A stretch of DNA of 36,950 nt from Chryseobacterium gleum (lineage in GTDB: Bacteria > Bacteroidota > Bacteroidia > Flavobacteriales_D > Crocinitomicaceae): positions 1-36,950 of the forward strand of contig CALPSU020000002.1 in the NCBI GenBank assembly GCA_943326315.2. The letters run 5' to 3'. A program made the position numbers and the translations under genes. The notes under the pieces are model-generated. The model was given only the letters and a program-made list of their open reading frames with translations. It did no database searches and was not told where the DNA came from. Positions 27,789 through 36,950 of this stretch are shown here, piece after piece. The first letter of the stretch is position 1. Each line of letters opens with the position of its first letter.

Positions 27789-30700
27789 ATGATACAGGGA
27801 TTATTAAAAAAGATATTTGGGGATAAATCGGCTAACGATCGTAAAACATACCAACCTATAATAGATAAAACATTAGAGTTTTCTTCAAAATTCACCTCTT
27901 TATCAGACGATGAATTACGTGCTAAAACTTCTTATTTTCAAAATCTTATTAAAGAAGGGACGAAAGAGTTAGAAACTGAAATTGAAGTTTTAAACGATAA
28001 GGCGAACGATCCAAAAACTGTTGTATTTGATAAAGAAGCTATTTTTGAGAAAATTGACAAATTATCAAAATCTGTTGATGAAAAAATAGAGGAAATTTTA
28101 GAAAATATTCTTCCAGAAGCATTTGCTGTTATAAAAGAAACTGCCCGCCGTTGGTCTGAAAAAGGTCAATTACTAGTAACTACTCAACAATTTGACCGCG
28201 ATTTAGCTGCAAAAAAAGATGGTATTACGATAGATGGTGATATGACCATCTGGCATAATAAATGGACTGCAGCAGGAGCTGAAGTTGAATGGAAAATGAC
28301 TCATTACGATGTTCAGTTAATGGGAGGTGCTGTTTTGCACAGAGGTAATATTGCTGAAATGCAAACAGGTGAAGGGAAAACATTAGTTGCTACACTTCCT
28401 GTATACTTAAATGCACTTGCTGGAAAAGGTGTTCACTTAGTAACTGTGAATGACTACTTAGCGAAACGTGACTCTGAATGGATGGGCCCATTATATCAAT
28501 TCCATGGTTTAACAGTTGATTGTATAGATAAACATAGACCTAATTCACCTGAAAGAAAACAAGCATATTTAGCGGATATTACTTTTGGAACTAATAATGA
28601 ATTCGGTTTCGATTACCTACGTGACAACATGGCAGGAAGTATCGATGACTTGGTTCAACAAAAACACCATTATGCAATTGTCGATGAAGTCGATTCTGTT
28701 TTAATTGATGATGCTAGAACACCATTGATTATTTCAGGTCCAACTCCAAGAGGAGACGAGCACGAATTTCATCAATTGAAACCAAGAGTTGAAACAGTTG
28801 TTTCTGCTCAACGTCAATATGTAAATCAATGTTTAGCAGATGCTAAAAGACTTCTTACCGTTATTAATACTCCGAATGACGATAAAAAAGATGCTAAACA
28901 AATGTTGGAAGATGGTGGTATAGCATTATTAAGAGCGCACCGTGGTTTACCAAAAAACAAAGATCTAATTAAGTTTCTTTCTGAGCCAGGAATGAGAGCT
29001 CAATTGCAAAAAGTAGAAAATTTCTACATGCAAGATCAAAATAAACACATGAAAAAAGTAGATTGTGAGCTTTTCTTTGTGATTAACGAGAAAGACAATA
29101 CAATTGAACTTACAGAAAAAGGAATTGAATTAATTTCAGGTAAAGACGACCAAGATTTCTTTATCATGCCAGATATCGGTCTTGAAATCGCGAATCTTCA
29201 AAAACAAAATTTAGCAAAAGAAGATTTCCTTGAAGGAAAAGATAACTTAATACGTGATTACAGTATAAAATCGGAAAGAATTCATTCTGTTTCTCAATTA
29301 TTAAAAGCATATTCTTTATTTGAAAAAGAAGTTGAATATATCATTTTAGATGGTAAAATTAAATTAGTTGATGAGCAAACAGGACGTGTAATGGAAGGTC
29401 GTCGATATTCAGACGGATTACACCAAGCGATTGAAGCGAAAGAAAACGTAACTGTTGAAGACGCAACACAAACTTACGCTACAATAACACTTCAAAATTA
29501 TTTCAGAATGTACCATAAATTATGTGGTATGACTGGAACAGCGGAAACAGAAGCGAAAGAATTTTGGGACATATACGAATTAGACGTTATAGTAATCCCT
29601 TCAAACCGAGGCATAATAAGAAAAGATCATAACGATTTCGTATACAAATCAGCAAGAGAAAAATTCAATGCTGTTATTGAAGAAGTAGAGAAATTAGTTG
29701 AAGAAGGTAGACCAGTTTTAGTTGGTACAACTACCGTTGAAATTTCAGAATATTTAAGTAATATGCTTAAATCTAAAGGAGTTACTCATAAAGTATTGAA
29801 TGCAAAATATCACCAACAGGAAGCTGAAATTGTTGCTGATGCTGGTAAATCTGGTGCTGTGACTATTGCTACTAATATGGCTGGACGTGGAACGGATATA
29901 AAATTAGGGGAAGGAGTAAAAGAAAAAGGAGGTTTAGCTATTATTGGTACTGAACGTCATGATTCTCGCCGAGTTGACCGCCAATTAAGAGGTCGTGCTG
30001 GTCGTCAAGGAGATCCAGGATCATCTCAATTCTTCGTTTGTTTAGAAGATGATTTGATGCGTAAATTTGGATCTGAAAGAATTGCGAAATTAATGGATAG
30101 AATGGGACTTAAAGAAGGGGAAGTAATTACCCACGGAATGGTTTCTAAATCTATTGAAAGAGCTCAGAAGAAAGTAGAAGAGAATAATTTTGGAATGCGT
30201 AAAAGATTGCTAGAATACGATGATGTAATGAATGCTCAACGTAAAGCAATCTACAAAAAACGTCACAATGCACTTTTCGGAGATCGTTTAGATTTAGATA
30301 CCGATAATATGTTTTACGATATTTCAGAATCTATCGTTTCTCAACATGGAGGCGGAAGTGGATTCGAAGATTTCGAAATGGATTTATTAAGAATTTTAAA
30401 TGTTCAATCTCCAGTAGGTGCAGATGAATATAAATCTATAGATAAAAAGCAATTGACAGAAAAAATTTACGATGAAGTATGTGCCCATTATATTCGTAAA
30501 AATGAAAAAATTGCCTCTCGTGTTTTCCCTCAAGTAAAACATGTGTATGAAACTATGCCTGGCCAATTTAAAAATATCGTATTTCCATTATCTGATGGGA
30601 AACGTGAAATTAAAATGGAATTGGATCTAGAATCAGCATATAAATCTGAAGGGAAAGACATTTCTAAAGAATATGAAAAAAACATTACTTTAGGTATGAT

Positions 30701-31145
30701 TGATAATGAATGGAAAGAACATTTACGTGAAATGGATGATCTTCGTTCTGCTGTTAACAATGCTCAATACGAACAAAAAGATCCTTTATTAGTATATAAA
30801 TTAGAATCGTTTGATTTATTTAAAAATATGTTGCAACGTTTAAATACAGAAACAACTGAATTTTTAATGAAAATTGATATACCGTACGAAGAAGAAATTG
30901 AAAGTACAAATAAAGCTATTTCACATCAAGACAATTATTCTAAAGCAAAAATAGGTGCAGGAGCTTCAAATACTTCAGCTACTAGGGCGCCTCAATTTCA
31001 AGGGAGTGAAGGATATGATCAAGCTATGCAAAGTTCTCATCAACAAATAGAGAAACAACAACCTGTAATTGCTGAACCAAAAGTGGGAAGAAATGATCTT
31101 TGCCCTTGTGGAAGTGGCAAGAAATTCAAACAATGTCACGGATAG
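27789..31145 (+). CDS. secA: Preprotein translocase ATPase SecA
   Basis: ORF track 27762..31145; ATG at 27789 (MIQGLLKKIFGDKS) is more likely. Motifs MQTGEGKTLVATLPVYLNAL, VDEVDSVLIDDARTPLIISG, TNMAGRGTDIKLG, and C-terminal zinc motif CPCGSGKKFKQCHG. Confidence 0.97.
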   Translation: MIQGLLKKIFGDKSANDRKTYQPIIDKTLEFSSKFTSLSDDELRAKTSYFQNLIKEGTKELETEIEVLNDKANDPKTVVFDKEAIFEKIDKLSKSVDEKIEEILENILPEAFAVIKETARRWSEKGQLLVTTQQFDRDLAAKKDGITIDGDMTIWHNKWTAAGAEVEWKMTHYDVQLMGGAVLHRGNIAEMQTGEGKTLVATLPVYLNALAGKGVHLVTVNDYLAKRDSEWMGPLYQFHGLTVDCIDKHRPNSPERKQAYLADITFGTNNEFGFDYLRDNMAGSIDDLVQQKHHYAIVDEVDSVLIDDARTPLIISGPTPRGDEHEFHQLKPRVETVVSAQRQYVNQCLADAKRLLTVINTPNDDKKDAKQMLEDGGIALLRAHRGLPKNKDLIKFLSEPGMRAQLQKVENFYMQDQNKHMKKVDCELFFVINEKDNTIELTEKGIELISGKDDQDFFIMPDIGLEIANLQKQNLAKEDFLEGKDNLIRDYSIKSERIHSVSQLLKAYSLFEKEVEYIILDGKIKLVDEQTGRVMEGRRYSDGLHQAIEAKENVTVEDATQTYATITLQNYFRMYHKLCGMTGTAETEAKEFWDIYELDVIVIPSNRGIIRKDHNDFVYKSAREKFNAVIEEVEKLVEEGRPVLVGTTTVEISEYLSNMLKSKGVTHKVLNAKYHQQEAEIVADAGKSGAVTIATNMAGRGTDIKLGEGVKEKGGLAIIGTERHDSRRVDRQLRGRAGRQGDPGSSQFFVCLEDDLMRKFGSERIAKLMDRMGLKEGEVITHGMVSKSIERAQKKVEENNFGMRKRLLEYDDVMNAQRKAIYKKRHNALFGDRLDLDTDNMFYDISESIVSQHGGGSGFEDFEMDLLRILNVQSPVGADEYKSIDKKQLTEKIYDEVCAHYIRKNEKIASRVFPQVKHVYETMPGQFKNIVFPLSDGKREIKMELDLESAYKSEGKDISKEYEKNITLGMIDNEWKEHLREMDDLRSAVNNAQYEQKDPLLVYKLESFDLFKNMLQRLNTETTEFLMKIDIPYEEEIESTNKAISHQDNYSKAKIGAGASNTSATRAPQFQGSEGYDQAMQSSHQQIEKQQPVIAEPKVGRNDLCPCGSGKKFKQCHG

Positions 31146-31160
31146 AAATTAAATAATTTT

Positions 31161-31195
31161 ATACCCTTCAATACTAATTGGAGGGTATTTTTTTT
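31161..31195 (+). terminator. Rho-independent terminator of secA
   Basis: ATACCCTtCAAT-ACTA-ATTGgAGGGTAT (12-bp stem with one T-G wobble) followed by a T run. Confidence 0.85.
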
Positions 31196-31368
31196 AATAT
31201 TCATATATTTTTATTTATCTTTAAAAATTAATGAATAATGAGGTTATTAAAAATACAAATTAATTTTAATAGTGATTTAGATTGTACTTTTTGGTTTAAT
31301 TTAGAAAGTTAAAAAGTTAATAAAATTACTACAAAAATTATCGTTTAATTAAAAAGTAACTTAATCTG

Positions 31369-33264
31369 ATGAAGTTATTTAAACCAATAATATTTTTTTT
31401 GATAGTATTTCAAAATCTAATTTTAAATGCTCAATCAGATGCTTGTTCAGGAGCTACTAATTTGCCTGTTAATTCGAGTTGTTCTTCCCAAAATTTTTCT
31501 GTTTCTTCTTCATTTTCAAATACTGGATTAATAAATGCAAGTTGTGGAACTGCAGGTACAGATTTAGAAGATGGTTGGTATACTATCTCAGCAACATCAA
31601 CATCTACAACTATAGAGGCAACACCTTCCTCTTACAGCATGGAATTAGCTGCGTTTTCAAGTTGTACTTCTGGAGAATTAGCATGTAGCTATGTTACTTC
31701 AGGAACAAAAGCTTCAATTATTTTTAACACAACAATCGGTACAACCTATTACATACAACTACACAGAAAATCAGGCACTTCAAATAAAACGATGTCTGGA
31801 ACTATTTGTGCATATCAAACTCCTCCTCCACCCTCGAATGACGATCCTTGTTCAGCAACTGCTTTAACAGTTAATACAAGTTGTAATTATAAATCCTATA
31901 CAAATACAGCAGCAACAGCTACAAGTGGTGTTACAGCTCCTGGCTGCGCAAATTACTTAGGAGGTGATGTCTGGTATACTGCTGTAATACCCGCATCGGG
32001 TTCTCTCGGAATAAATTCAAAATCGAGTACAATTACGGATGGGGGAATGGCAATCTATTATGGGACATGTAATTCATTAACATTAATATCGTGCGATGAT
32101 GCAAGTAGTGCCAACTCAGGCAATATGCCTTTTATAAATATCTCAACAAGACCTGTAGGCTCAACTGTATATATTCGGTTTTGGGAAAATGGAAATAATA
32201 ACAACGGTTCTTTTCAAATATGTGCTTCAGAATTAAATGCGTGCGGTAATGACCAAACTAATGATTATTGTAGTAATCCAGCACAACTATTTAAAGGTTC
32301 TGGCAATTGGTCAAGTAGTACATCTTCTACATACACTCCTGATCGCCCTGGAAATATAAGTAGTATATTTTGTGGTGGCGGAGTTACAACCATAGATAAT
32401 AATTCATGGTATCAATTCACAGCATCAAGCACTACAGAAACTTTTAACTTTTCTTCAGTATCAAATTGTTTAAATAATAAGGGAATACAAGCACAAGTTT
32501 TTGCAGTTACAAATAATTCCTCCTCATGCTGCACTGCATTCACTTCTAAATCAAACTATTACAATCCAGGAAATAGTACAACGCTTGGAACAGTAACGGC
32601 AACTGGATTAACAATTAACCAAACATATATTTTAATGGTAGATGGGTATGCAGGAGACCAATGCGATTTTACAGTAACAGGTTGGACTGCGACAGGAATT
32701 CTAACAACTCTTTCGATAGAGCTTAATTCCTTTTATGGAAAAACTGAAGAAAATGATAATATATTATATTGGGAAACACTCACTGAAAAAAATAATGACT
32801 ATTTTATCATAGAAAAATCTAATGATGGCATTACCTTTGAAACGGTAGGTCACGTTTCAGGAAATGGTACTACAAATGAAATAAAAACATATAACTTCAT
32901 TGATAAAAATAATTTAACAAATTTAGTTTATTATAGATTAATTCAAGTTGACATTAATGGTGAAAAACATAAATTCGATATTATTTCACTTAGAAAAACA
33001 AGTGATAAATTTGGAATAATAAACTTATATCCAAACCCAACTAAAAATATTTTATATGTAAATGTAAATACCGAAAATTCAGAGGATGAAGAAATTGAAA
33101 TTTTTGATCAGTATGGGAACTTTGTTCAATCAGAATTTATCTTAACTAAAAATCTATCTACTCTGAAAATAAATATTGAAAATTTAAAAAATGGACTTTA
33201 TTTCATACGATTAAAAAACAAATTAAATCAATCTAATATCATGCATAGATTCGTTATATTTTGA
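31369..33264 (+). CDS. Secreted protein with T9SS type A-like C-terminal sorting domain (631 aa)
   Basis: Signal peptide MKLFKPIIFFLIVFQNLILNAQS; extracellular modules each starting DxCxxAxxL; C-terminus INLYPNPTKNILYVNVNTEN...FDQYGNFVQS...LKNGLYFIRLKNK (Por_Secre_tail pattern). Confidence 0.88.
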   Translation: MKLFKPIIFFLIVFQNLILNAQSDACSGATNLPVNSSCSSQNFSVSSSFSNTGLINASCGTAGTDLEDGWYTISATSTSTTIEATPSSYSMELAAFSSCTSGELACSYVTSGTKASIIFNTTIGTTYYIQLHRKSGTSNKTMSGTICAYQTPPPPSNDDPCSATALTVNTSCNYKSYTNTAATATSGVTAPGCANYLGGDVWYTAVIPASGSLGINSKSSTITDGGMAIYYGTCNSLTLISCDDASSANSGNMPFINISTRPVGSTVYIRFWENGNNNNGSFQICASELNACGNDQTNDYCSNPAQLFKGSGNWSSSTSSTYTPDRPGNISSIFCGGGVTTIDNNSWYQFTASSTTETFNFSSVSNCLNNKGIQAQVFAVTNNSSSCCTAFTSKSNYYNPGNSTTLGTVTATGLTINQTYILMVDGYAGDQCDFTVTGWTATGILTTLSIELNSFYGKTEENDNILYWETLTEKNNDYFIIEKSNDGITFETVGHVSGNGTTNEIKTYNFIDKNNLTNLVYYRLIQVDINGEKHKFDIISLRKTSDKFGIINLYPNPTKNILYVNVNTENSEDEEIEIFDQYGNFVQSEFILTKNLSTLKINIENLKNGLYFIRLKNKLNQSNIMHRFVIF

Positions 33265-33280
33265 TCCTAAATCTTTAAAT

Positions 33281-34057
33281 ATGATTAATAAAATTGAAAA
33301 TTTAGTAATAATTGGCGCTGGTAATGTTGCCTCACATCTATCTAGAGCTCTTATAAAAAAGATTGAAATAAAAGGAATTATTAGTAAAAATAAAGTTTCT
33401 GCAATAAAATTGTCAACTGAATTAAACTGCCCTTTTATTGAGGACTTATCATCCCTTCCAGTTTGTGATTTAGTTCTAATATGCTCTAATGACGATTCTA
33501 TTTCTGAAATTGAATCTCAAATCCCACCACATTTAAAAGTAGCTTATACTTCCGGTAGTGTTGAATTAAATTCAATTTTAAATAGAAAAAATTATGGGGT
33601 CTTCTACCCTCTTCAAACTTTTTCAAAAAATAGTGAACTCGACACTTCTTCTATTCCTTTTTTTATTGAGGCTACCAATATAGAATTTGGTCAACAATTG
33701 TTTGAATTAGGAACTACAATTAGCTCTCAAGTTTCTTATGCATCCTCAATCGAAAGGAAGAAACTCCATATTTCAGCAATATTTGTTAATAATTTTACAA
33801 ATCATTTGGCTTATTTAGCGAAAGAATATTCTGATAAAAACAACCTAAATTGGCAACATTTAATACCATTAATAAAAGAAACTACTAATAAAATAATAGA
33901 AGCTTCACCTGAAAATTCACAAACTGGACCTGCAAGAAGAAACGATCAATCAATAATAGAGGAGCATCTTTCAATGTTAGATGGAGATTCAAAAAAAATA
34001 TACCAATTATTATCTGAAAGTATTGTTAACACGTACTCAAAAAAAATAAAATCATGA
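33281..34057 (+). CDS. Rossmann-like / DUF2520 domain protein
   Basis: NLVIIGAGNVASHLSRAL..., GVFYPLQTFSK, FVNNFTNHLAYLAKEY, TGPARRNDQSIIEEHLSML are typical of this family. Confidence 0.85.
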   Translation: MINKIENLVIIGAGNVASHLSRALIKKIEIKGIISKNKVSAIKLSTELNCPFIEDLSSLPVCDLVLICSNDDSISEIESQIPPHLKVAYTSGSVELNSILNRKNYGVFYPLQTFSKNSELDTSSIPFFIEATNIEFGQQLFELGTTISSQVSYASSIERKKLHISAIFVNNFTNHLAYLAKEYSDKNNLNWQHLIPLIKETTNKIIEASPENSQTGPARRNDQSIIEEHLSMLDGDSKKIYQLLSESIVNTYSKKIKS

Positions 34058-34572
34058 TAAGCTACAAAGAACGATTAAACAAAGTAACAACTCTTATTTT
34101 TGATATAGATGGAGTTTTAACTAATGGTGATATAATAATCTTCAATGGAGACATGGTTAGGATACTAAATTCTAGGGACGCTTATGCCCTTCAATATGCC
34201 TCTAAAAATGGATATCGTATTTTAGTTATTACTGGTGGACAATCAGAAGAAGTAAAAGATCGATTAATGGAGGTTGGAGTTACGGAAGTTTGTCTTTCCT
34301 CGTTCAATAAAATTAATGTTTACAATAAACTAAAAGAAAAATACAAATTCACAGACGAACAAGCCCTGTATATGGGAGATGACATTCCAGACTATGAAGT
34401 TATGAAGCAAGTAGGTGTTGCAACCTGCCCTCAAGATGCATGTATTGAAATCAAACATATTTCACATTACCAATCGCCATTTAATGGCGGAAGACATTGT
34501 GTAAGAGATGTAATAGAACAAACGTTACGGGTTCAAAATAAATGGTTCGGAGAAAATAGTTTTGAATGGTAA
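34054..34572 (+). CDS. KdsC-like HAD phosphatase (3-deoxy-D-manno-octulosonate 8-phosphate phosphatase family)
   Basis: DIDGVLTNGDIIIF, ITGGQSEEVKDRL, YMGDDIPDYEVM, GGRHCVRDVIEQTL. Overlaps the upstream gene by 4 bp (ATGA). Confidence 0.88.
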   Translation: MISYKERLNKVTTLIFDIDGVLTNGDIIIFNGDMVRILNSRDAYALQYASKNGYRILVITGGQSEEVKDRLMEVGVTEVCLSSFNKINVYNKLKEKYKFTDEQALYMGDDIPDYEVMKQVGVATCPQDACIEIKHISHYQSPFNGGRHCVRDVIEQTLRVQNKWFGENSFEW

Positions 34573-34586
34573 AACCATTCAAAACT
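34558..34586. terminator. Perfect 13-bp hairpin overlapping the KdsC-like gene's stop codon
   Basis: AGTTTTGAATGGT-AAA-ACCATTCAAAACT; TAA stop at 34570-34572. Confidence 0.6.
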
Positions 34587-34588
34587 TA

Positions 34589-34610
34589 GAGACGCGATTC
34601 ATCGCGTCTC
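34589..34610. repeat. REP-like GC-rich palindrome
   Basis: GAGACGCGAT-TC-ATCGCGTCTC: perfect 10-bp arms in AT-rich convergent intergenic DNA. Confidence 0.65.
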
Positions 34611-34634
34611 AAACCATAATTCATCAAAATTCAT

Positions 34635-36125
34635 TCACAAAAACAAAATCATTTTTGTAACAATCCGTTTATCCTTTTCAATAATTGAAATAAAATAATT
34701 TCCATTTTCAATATTTTGACATTTCATTTGAAGATTCTGAGAAGACTCTGAATGAACCGTTTCGCCATAAACCAATTTTCCAGAAAGATCTCGAATTTCT
34801 AATTTACCTTCAAATCCTATAGGTAATTCAATCTTAAAATCCCCATTTGTTGGATTTGGATAAATGGAAAACAAATCTTTATCACTTGATAATATCTCTT
34901 CAATTTTAACCAAACTATTTGGGAAAGGAATACCTGTAGTACTTGGATAAACATCATTTGAACCAACTTTGGTAACAAAAACATTGTTACTTCCAGCACC
35001 AAAATTAGAATTATATCCCACCAAGATTACACCTCCATCATTCGTAGGAATAATTTGTCCAGGAATATCATCTCCATAACTTGAAATTCCTAATTCATGA
35101 TTATCATACACTAAATCACCTCTAAAACGGCCCAAATATAAATCTTTACCTCCCGAATAAGTCCCTGAATTTATTTGATTATAAGCAATGAATAATTTAT
35201 CAACCGTTAAGTATTGAGATATTTGTTCGTACGATTCCATGTTAGGAGATGAATAAGCAAATTCATAAATAAAATTTCCTGTTATACCAACTTTTGCTGA
35301 ATATCCATCATAATCGTTTGGTATTTTATTTTTTCGATACCCAATTATATTAATTTCAGTGCCTACGATACATAGATCATTTATCTTATAATCTCCATCG
35401 TTTCCATAATAATGTTCCCACTGAATAGTTCCATTCACATTTAAACATACTAAATAAGCCTTTTGTTTCAATGAATCAGAAACATAAATCTCTCCTCCAA
35501 TAATAACTGTAGAACCATTTAATATCCGAATACTTGTGGCTAAATCTTCTCCTAAACCGCCCATTCTTTTCGTCCATAGAGTGTCGCCATTTTTATCCGT
35601 TTTAACAATATAAATATCATTGTTTCCAGCAGTACCAGAATTAGTTTGACCAACCATAATTATACTAGTATCAGCTAATAATACAGCATCATTTACTTTT
35701 TCCCAACCTGATCCTCCGTAGCTTTTTTGCCATAAAAAGTTTCCAGATTCATCCGTCTTAACCAGATAATTATCGAATCCTCCATTTCCAATTGAATTTG
35801 TATATCCAGCAATGTAAAAACCTACATTCTTTTTATACATAACCCTTCTTCCTCCTTCAGATTCTAATCCACCATAATCTTTTGACCAAATCCGATTTCC
35901 TAAACTATCAATTTTTAATAAAAAAGCTTGAGAAGGTCCATCTTTAAAGCTACTAGAACATCCTGTAATTACATAACTACTATCTTCTAACTGAACAATT
36001 CCTTCGCCAAAATCAGTTCCATTATTGGTGTAAATTTTATAAAAATCAGTCTGGCCAAATGTTATAAAAGAAACACAGAGAATCAAGATTAACAGTAAGA
36101 ATTGATATTTAATAAACCCCTTCAT
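34635..36125 (-). CDS. Secreted beta-propeller-like protein with T9SS type A-like sorting domain
   Basis: Signal peptide; repeated WxKxxGGxxxExxxxxxxxxDxxxxxxGxTxSxGxGxxDxYxVKTDxxG units; C-terminus FSIYPNPTNGDFKIELP...RDLSGKLVYGE...IENGNYFISIIEKDKRIVTKMILFL. Confidence 0.85.
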   Translation of the reverse strand: MKGFIKYQFLLLILILCVSFITFGQTDFYKIYTNNGTDFGEGIVQLEDSSYVITGCSSSFKDGPSQAFLLKIDSLGNRIWSKDYGGLESEGGRRVMYKKNVGFYIAGYTNSIGNGGFDNYLVKTDESGNFLWQKSYGGSGWEKVNDAVLLADTSIIMVGQTNSGTAGNNDIYIVKTDKNGDTLWTKRMGGLGEDLATSIRILNGSTVIIGGEIYVSDSLKQKAYLVCLNVNGTIQWEHYYGNDGDYKINDLCIVGTEINIIGYRKNKIPNDYDGYSAKVGITGNFIYEFAYSSPNMESYEQISQYLTVDKLFIAYNQINSGTYSGGKDLYLGRFRGDLVYDNHELGISSYGDDIPGQIIPTNDGGVILVGYNSNFGAGSNNVFVTKVGSNDVYPSTTGIPFPNSLVKIEEILSSDKDLFSIYPNPTNGDFKIELPIGFEGKLEIRDLSGKLVYGETVHSESSQNLQMKCQNIENGNYFISIIEKDKRIVTKMILFL

Positions 36126-36950
36126 ATTTTACATCTTACTCTAAATAACAACGATTGACCAAAACCTTTTTTTGAAATTGCGCCATAAAGATCTTGCGAA
36201 GCAATACCTATAGACCACTTATTTATTTTAAAACTTGAATAGAGTCCAATTTTTAAATTTGAGAATCCTCCAATAGACACTTGTGAACCTAGATCAATAT
36301 TTTTAGTAGCTGAAAAATGTGCTCCACCATATAACATCGGAGTATAAGCTAAAGAAGGATACACTCTAATACCAAAAAAAGATTGCCATTTACCACTATG
36401 ATTTTCGTTTACTATTTTTCCAAATTGTAAAAAACCAGGTAATATCATTGTTTTCTTTTCAATTGTTTTTTGAATATTTAAAGTATCTAATAAAACAATT
36501 GAATCTTTAAAAATACTATTATCACCGTATAGTTGATTTAATTTAAAACCATCGTACTTATAAGTTGAATCAACCAAATAAGTTTGCAAACCTGAATAAT
36601 AATTTGCTACGCCAATATTTTTAGTTATAATTTGAAATATAGATTTATTCTTTCCATTAATTTCTACTGAAAAACGATAATCTAAATCTATTCCTAAACC
36701 GATACCTTTTATAAATGATTTTCCTTTTGTCGATCTAAAAATACCATGAGCATCCATTGAAGTATTCATTCCGTCTTCAGTTTGGGTTAAGCCCGATTTA
36801 TTTAAATATCCACCGATATAATTATCTACGGTGTAATAATTAAGAGAAAAGTTTGATTTTGTAGTTTTATTAATTAATCCAAATCCAATTTTTTGAAAAG
36901 TCTGAAAAGAAAAATAAGTTCCTGAAATATCAGCGGTTTTACCATAATAA
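36122..36950 (-). CDS. C-terminal part of an outer-membrane-type beta-barrel protein (possibly DUF5723-like), truncated by the window edge
   Basis: The frame stays open from the called Met at 36769 to the window end (upstream translation ...YYGKTADISGTYFSFQTFQKIGFGLINKTTKSNFSLNYYTVDNYIGGYLNKSGLTQTEDG-M). Ends RVRCKI with an ATGA overlap to the next gene. Confidence 0.7.
   Translation of the reverse strand, partial: YYGKTADISGTYFSFQTFQKIGFGLINKTTKSNFSLNYYTVDNYIGGYLNKSGLTQTEDGMNTSMDAHGIFRSTKGKSFIKGIGLGIDLDYRFSVEINGKNKSIFQIITKNIGVANYYSGLQTYLVDSTYKYDGFKLNQLYGDNSIFKDSIVLLDTLNIQKTIEKKTMILPGFLQFGKIVNENHSGKWQSFFGIRVYPSLAYTPMLYGGAHFSATKNIDLGSQVSIGGFSNLKIGLYSSFKINKWSIGIASQDLYGAISKKGFGQSLLFRVRCKI

Noticed and set aside
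27762-33264. Functional link between secA and the T9SS cargo genes (a dedicated secretion locus)
   Set aside because: SecA is the general Sec ATPase, has its own promoter box and a strong terminator at 31161-31195, and no T9SS machinery genes are present in this window; proximity is probably coincidental.

Overview
This 36.95 kb AT-rich window looks like a Bacteroidetes (Flavobacteriia-like) chromosome. That assignment rests on T9SS C-terminal sorting domains, TAnnTTTG-type promoter boxes and the gene content. Housekeeping genes (aroB, proline dehydrogenase, hemF, guaA, secA, a DUF2520 protein, a KdsC-like phosphatase) surround two very large adjacent minus-strand genes. These encode repetitive secreted proteins of 2334 and 4252 aa, both ending in gliding-motility/T9SS type B-like C-termini. 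Two smaller T9SS type A-like proteins and a truncated outer-membrane-type protein are also present. I found no CRISPR array, defence island, phage, transposase, rRNA or tRNA. The most unusual material is in the giant repeat genes. The first has an A-B-C higher-order (3-unit, about 657 bp) repeat organisation. The second has a recent two-unit (about 540 bp) internal duplication, and a neighbouring pair of units that have lost complementary cysteines. Secondary observations are perfect hairpins built into convergent stop codons, two REP-like GC-rich palindromes, and TAnnTTTG boxes that overlap the called TTG/GTG starts and suggest very short 5' leaders. I do not see clear evidence for a wholly new multi-gene system. 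All domain calls were made by eye and need HMM or structure confirmation.
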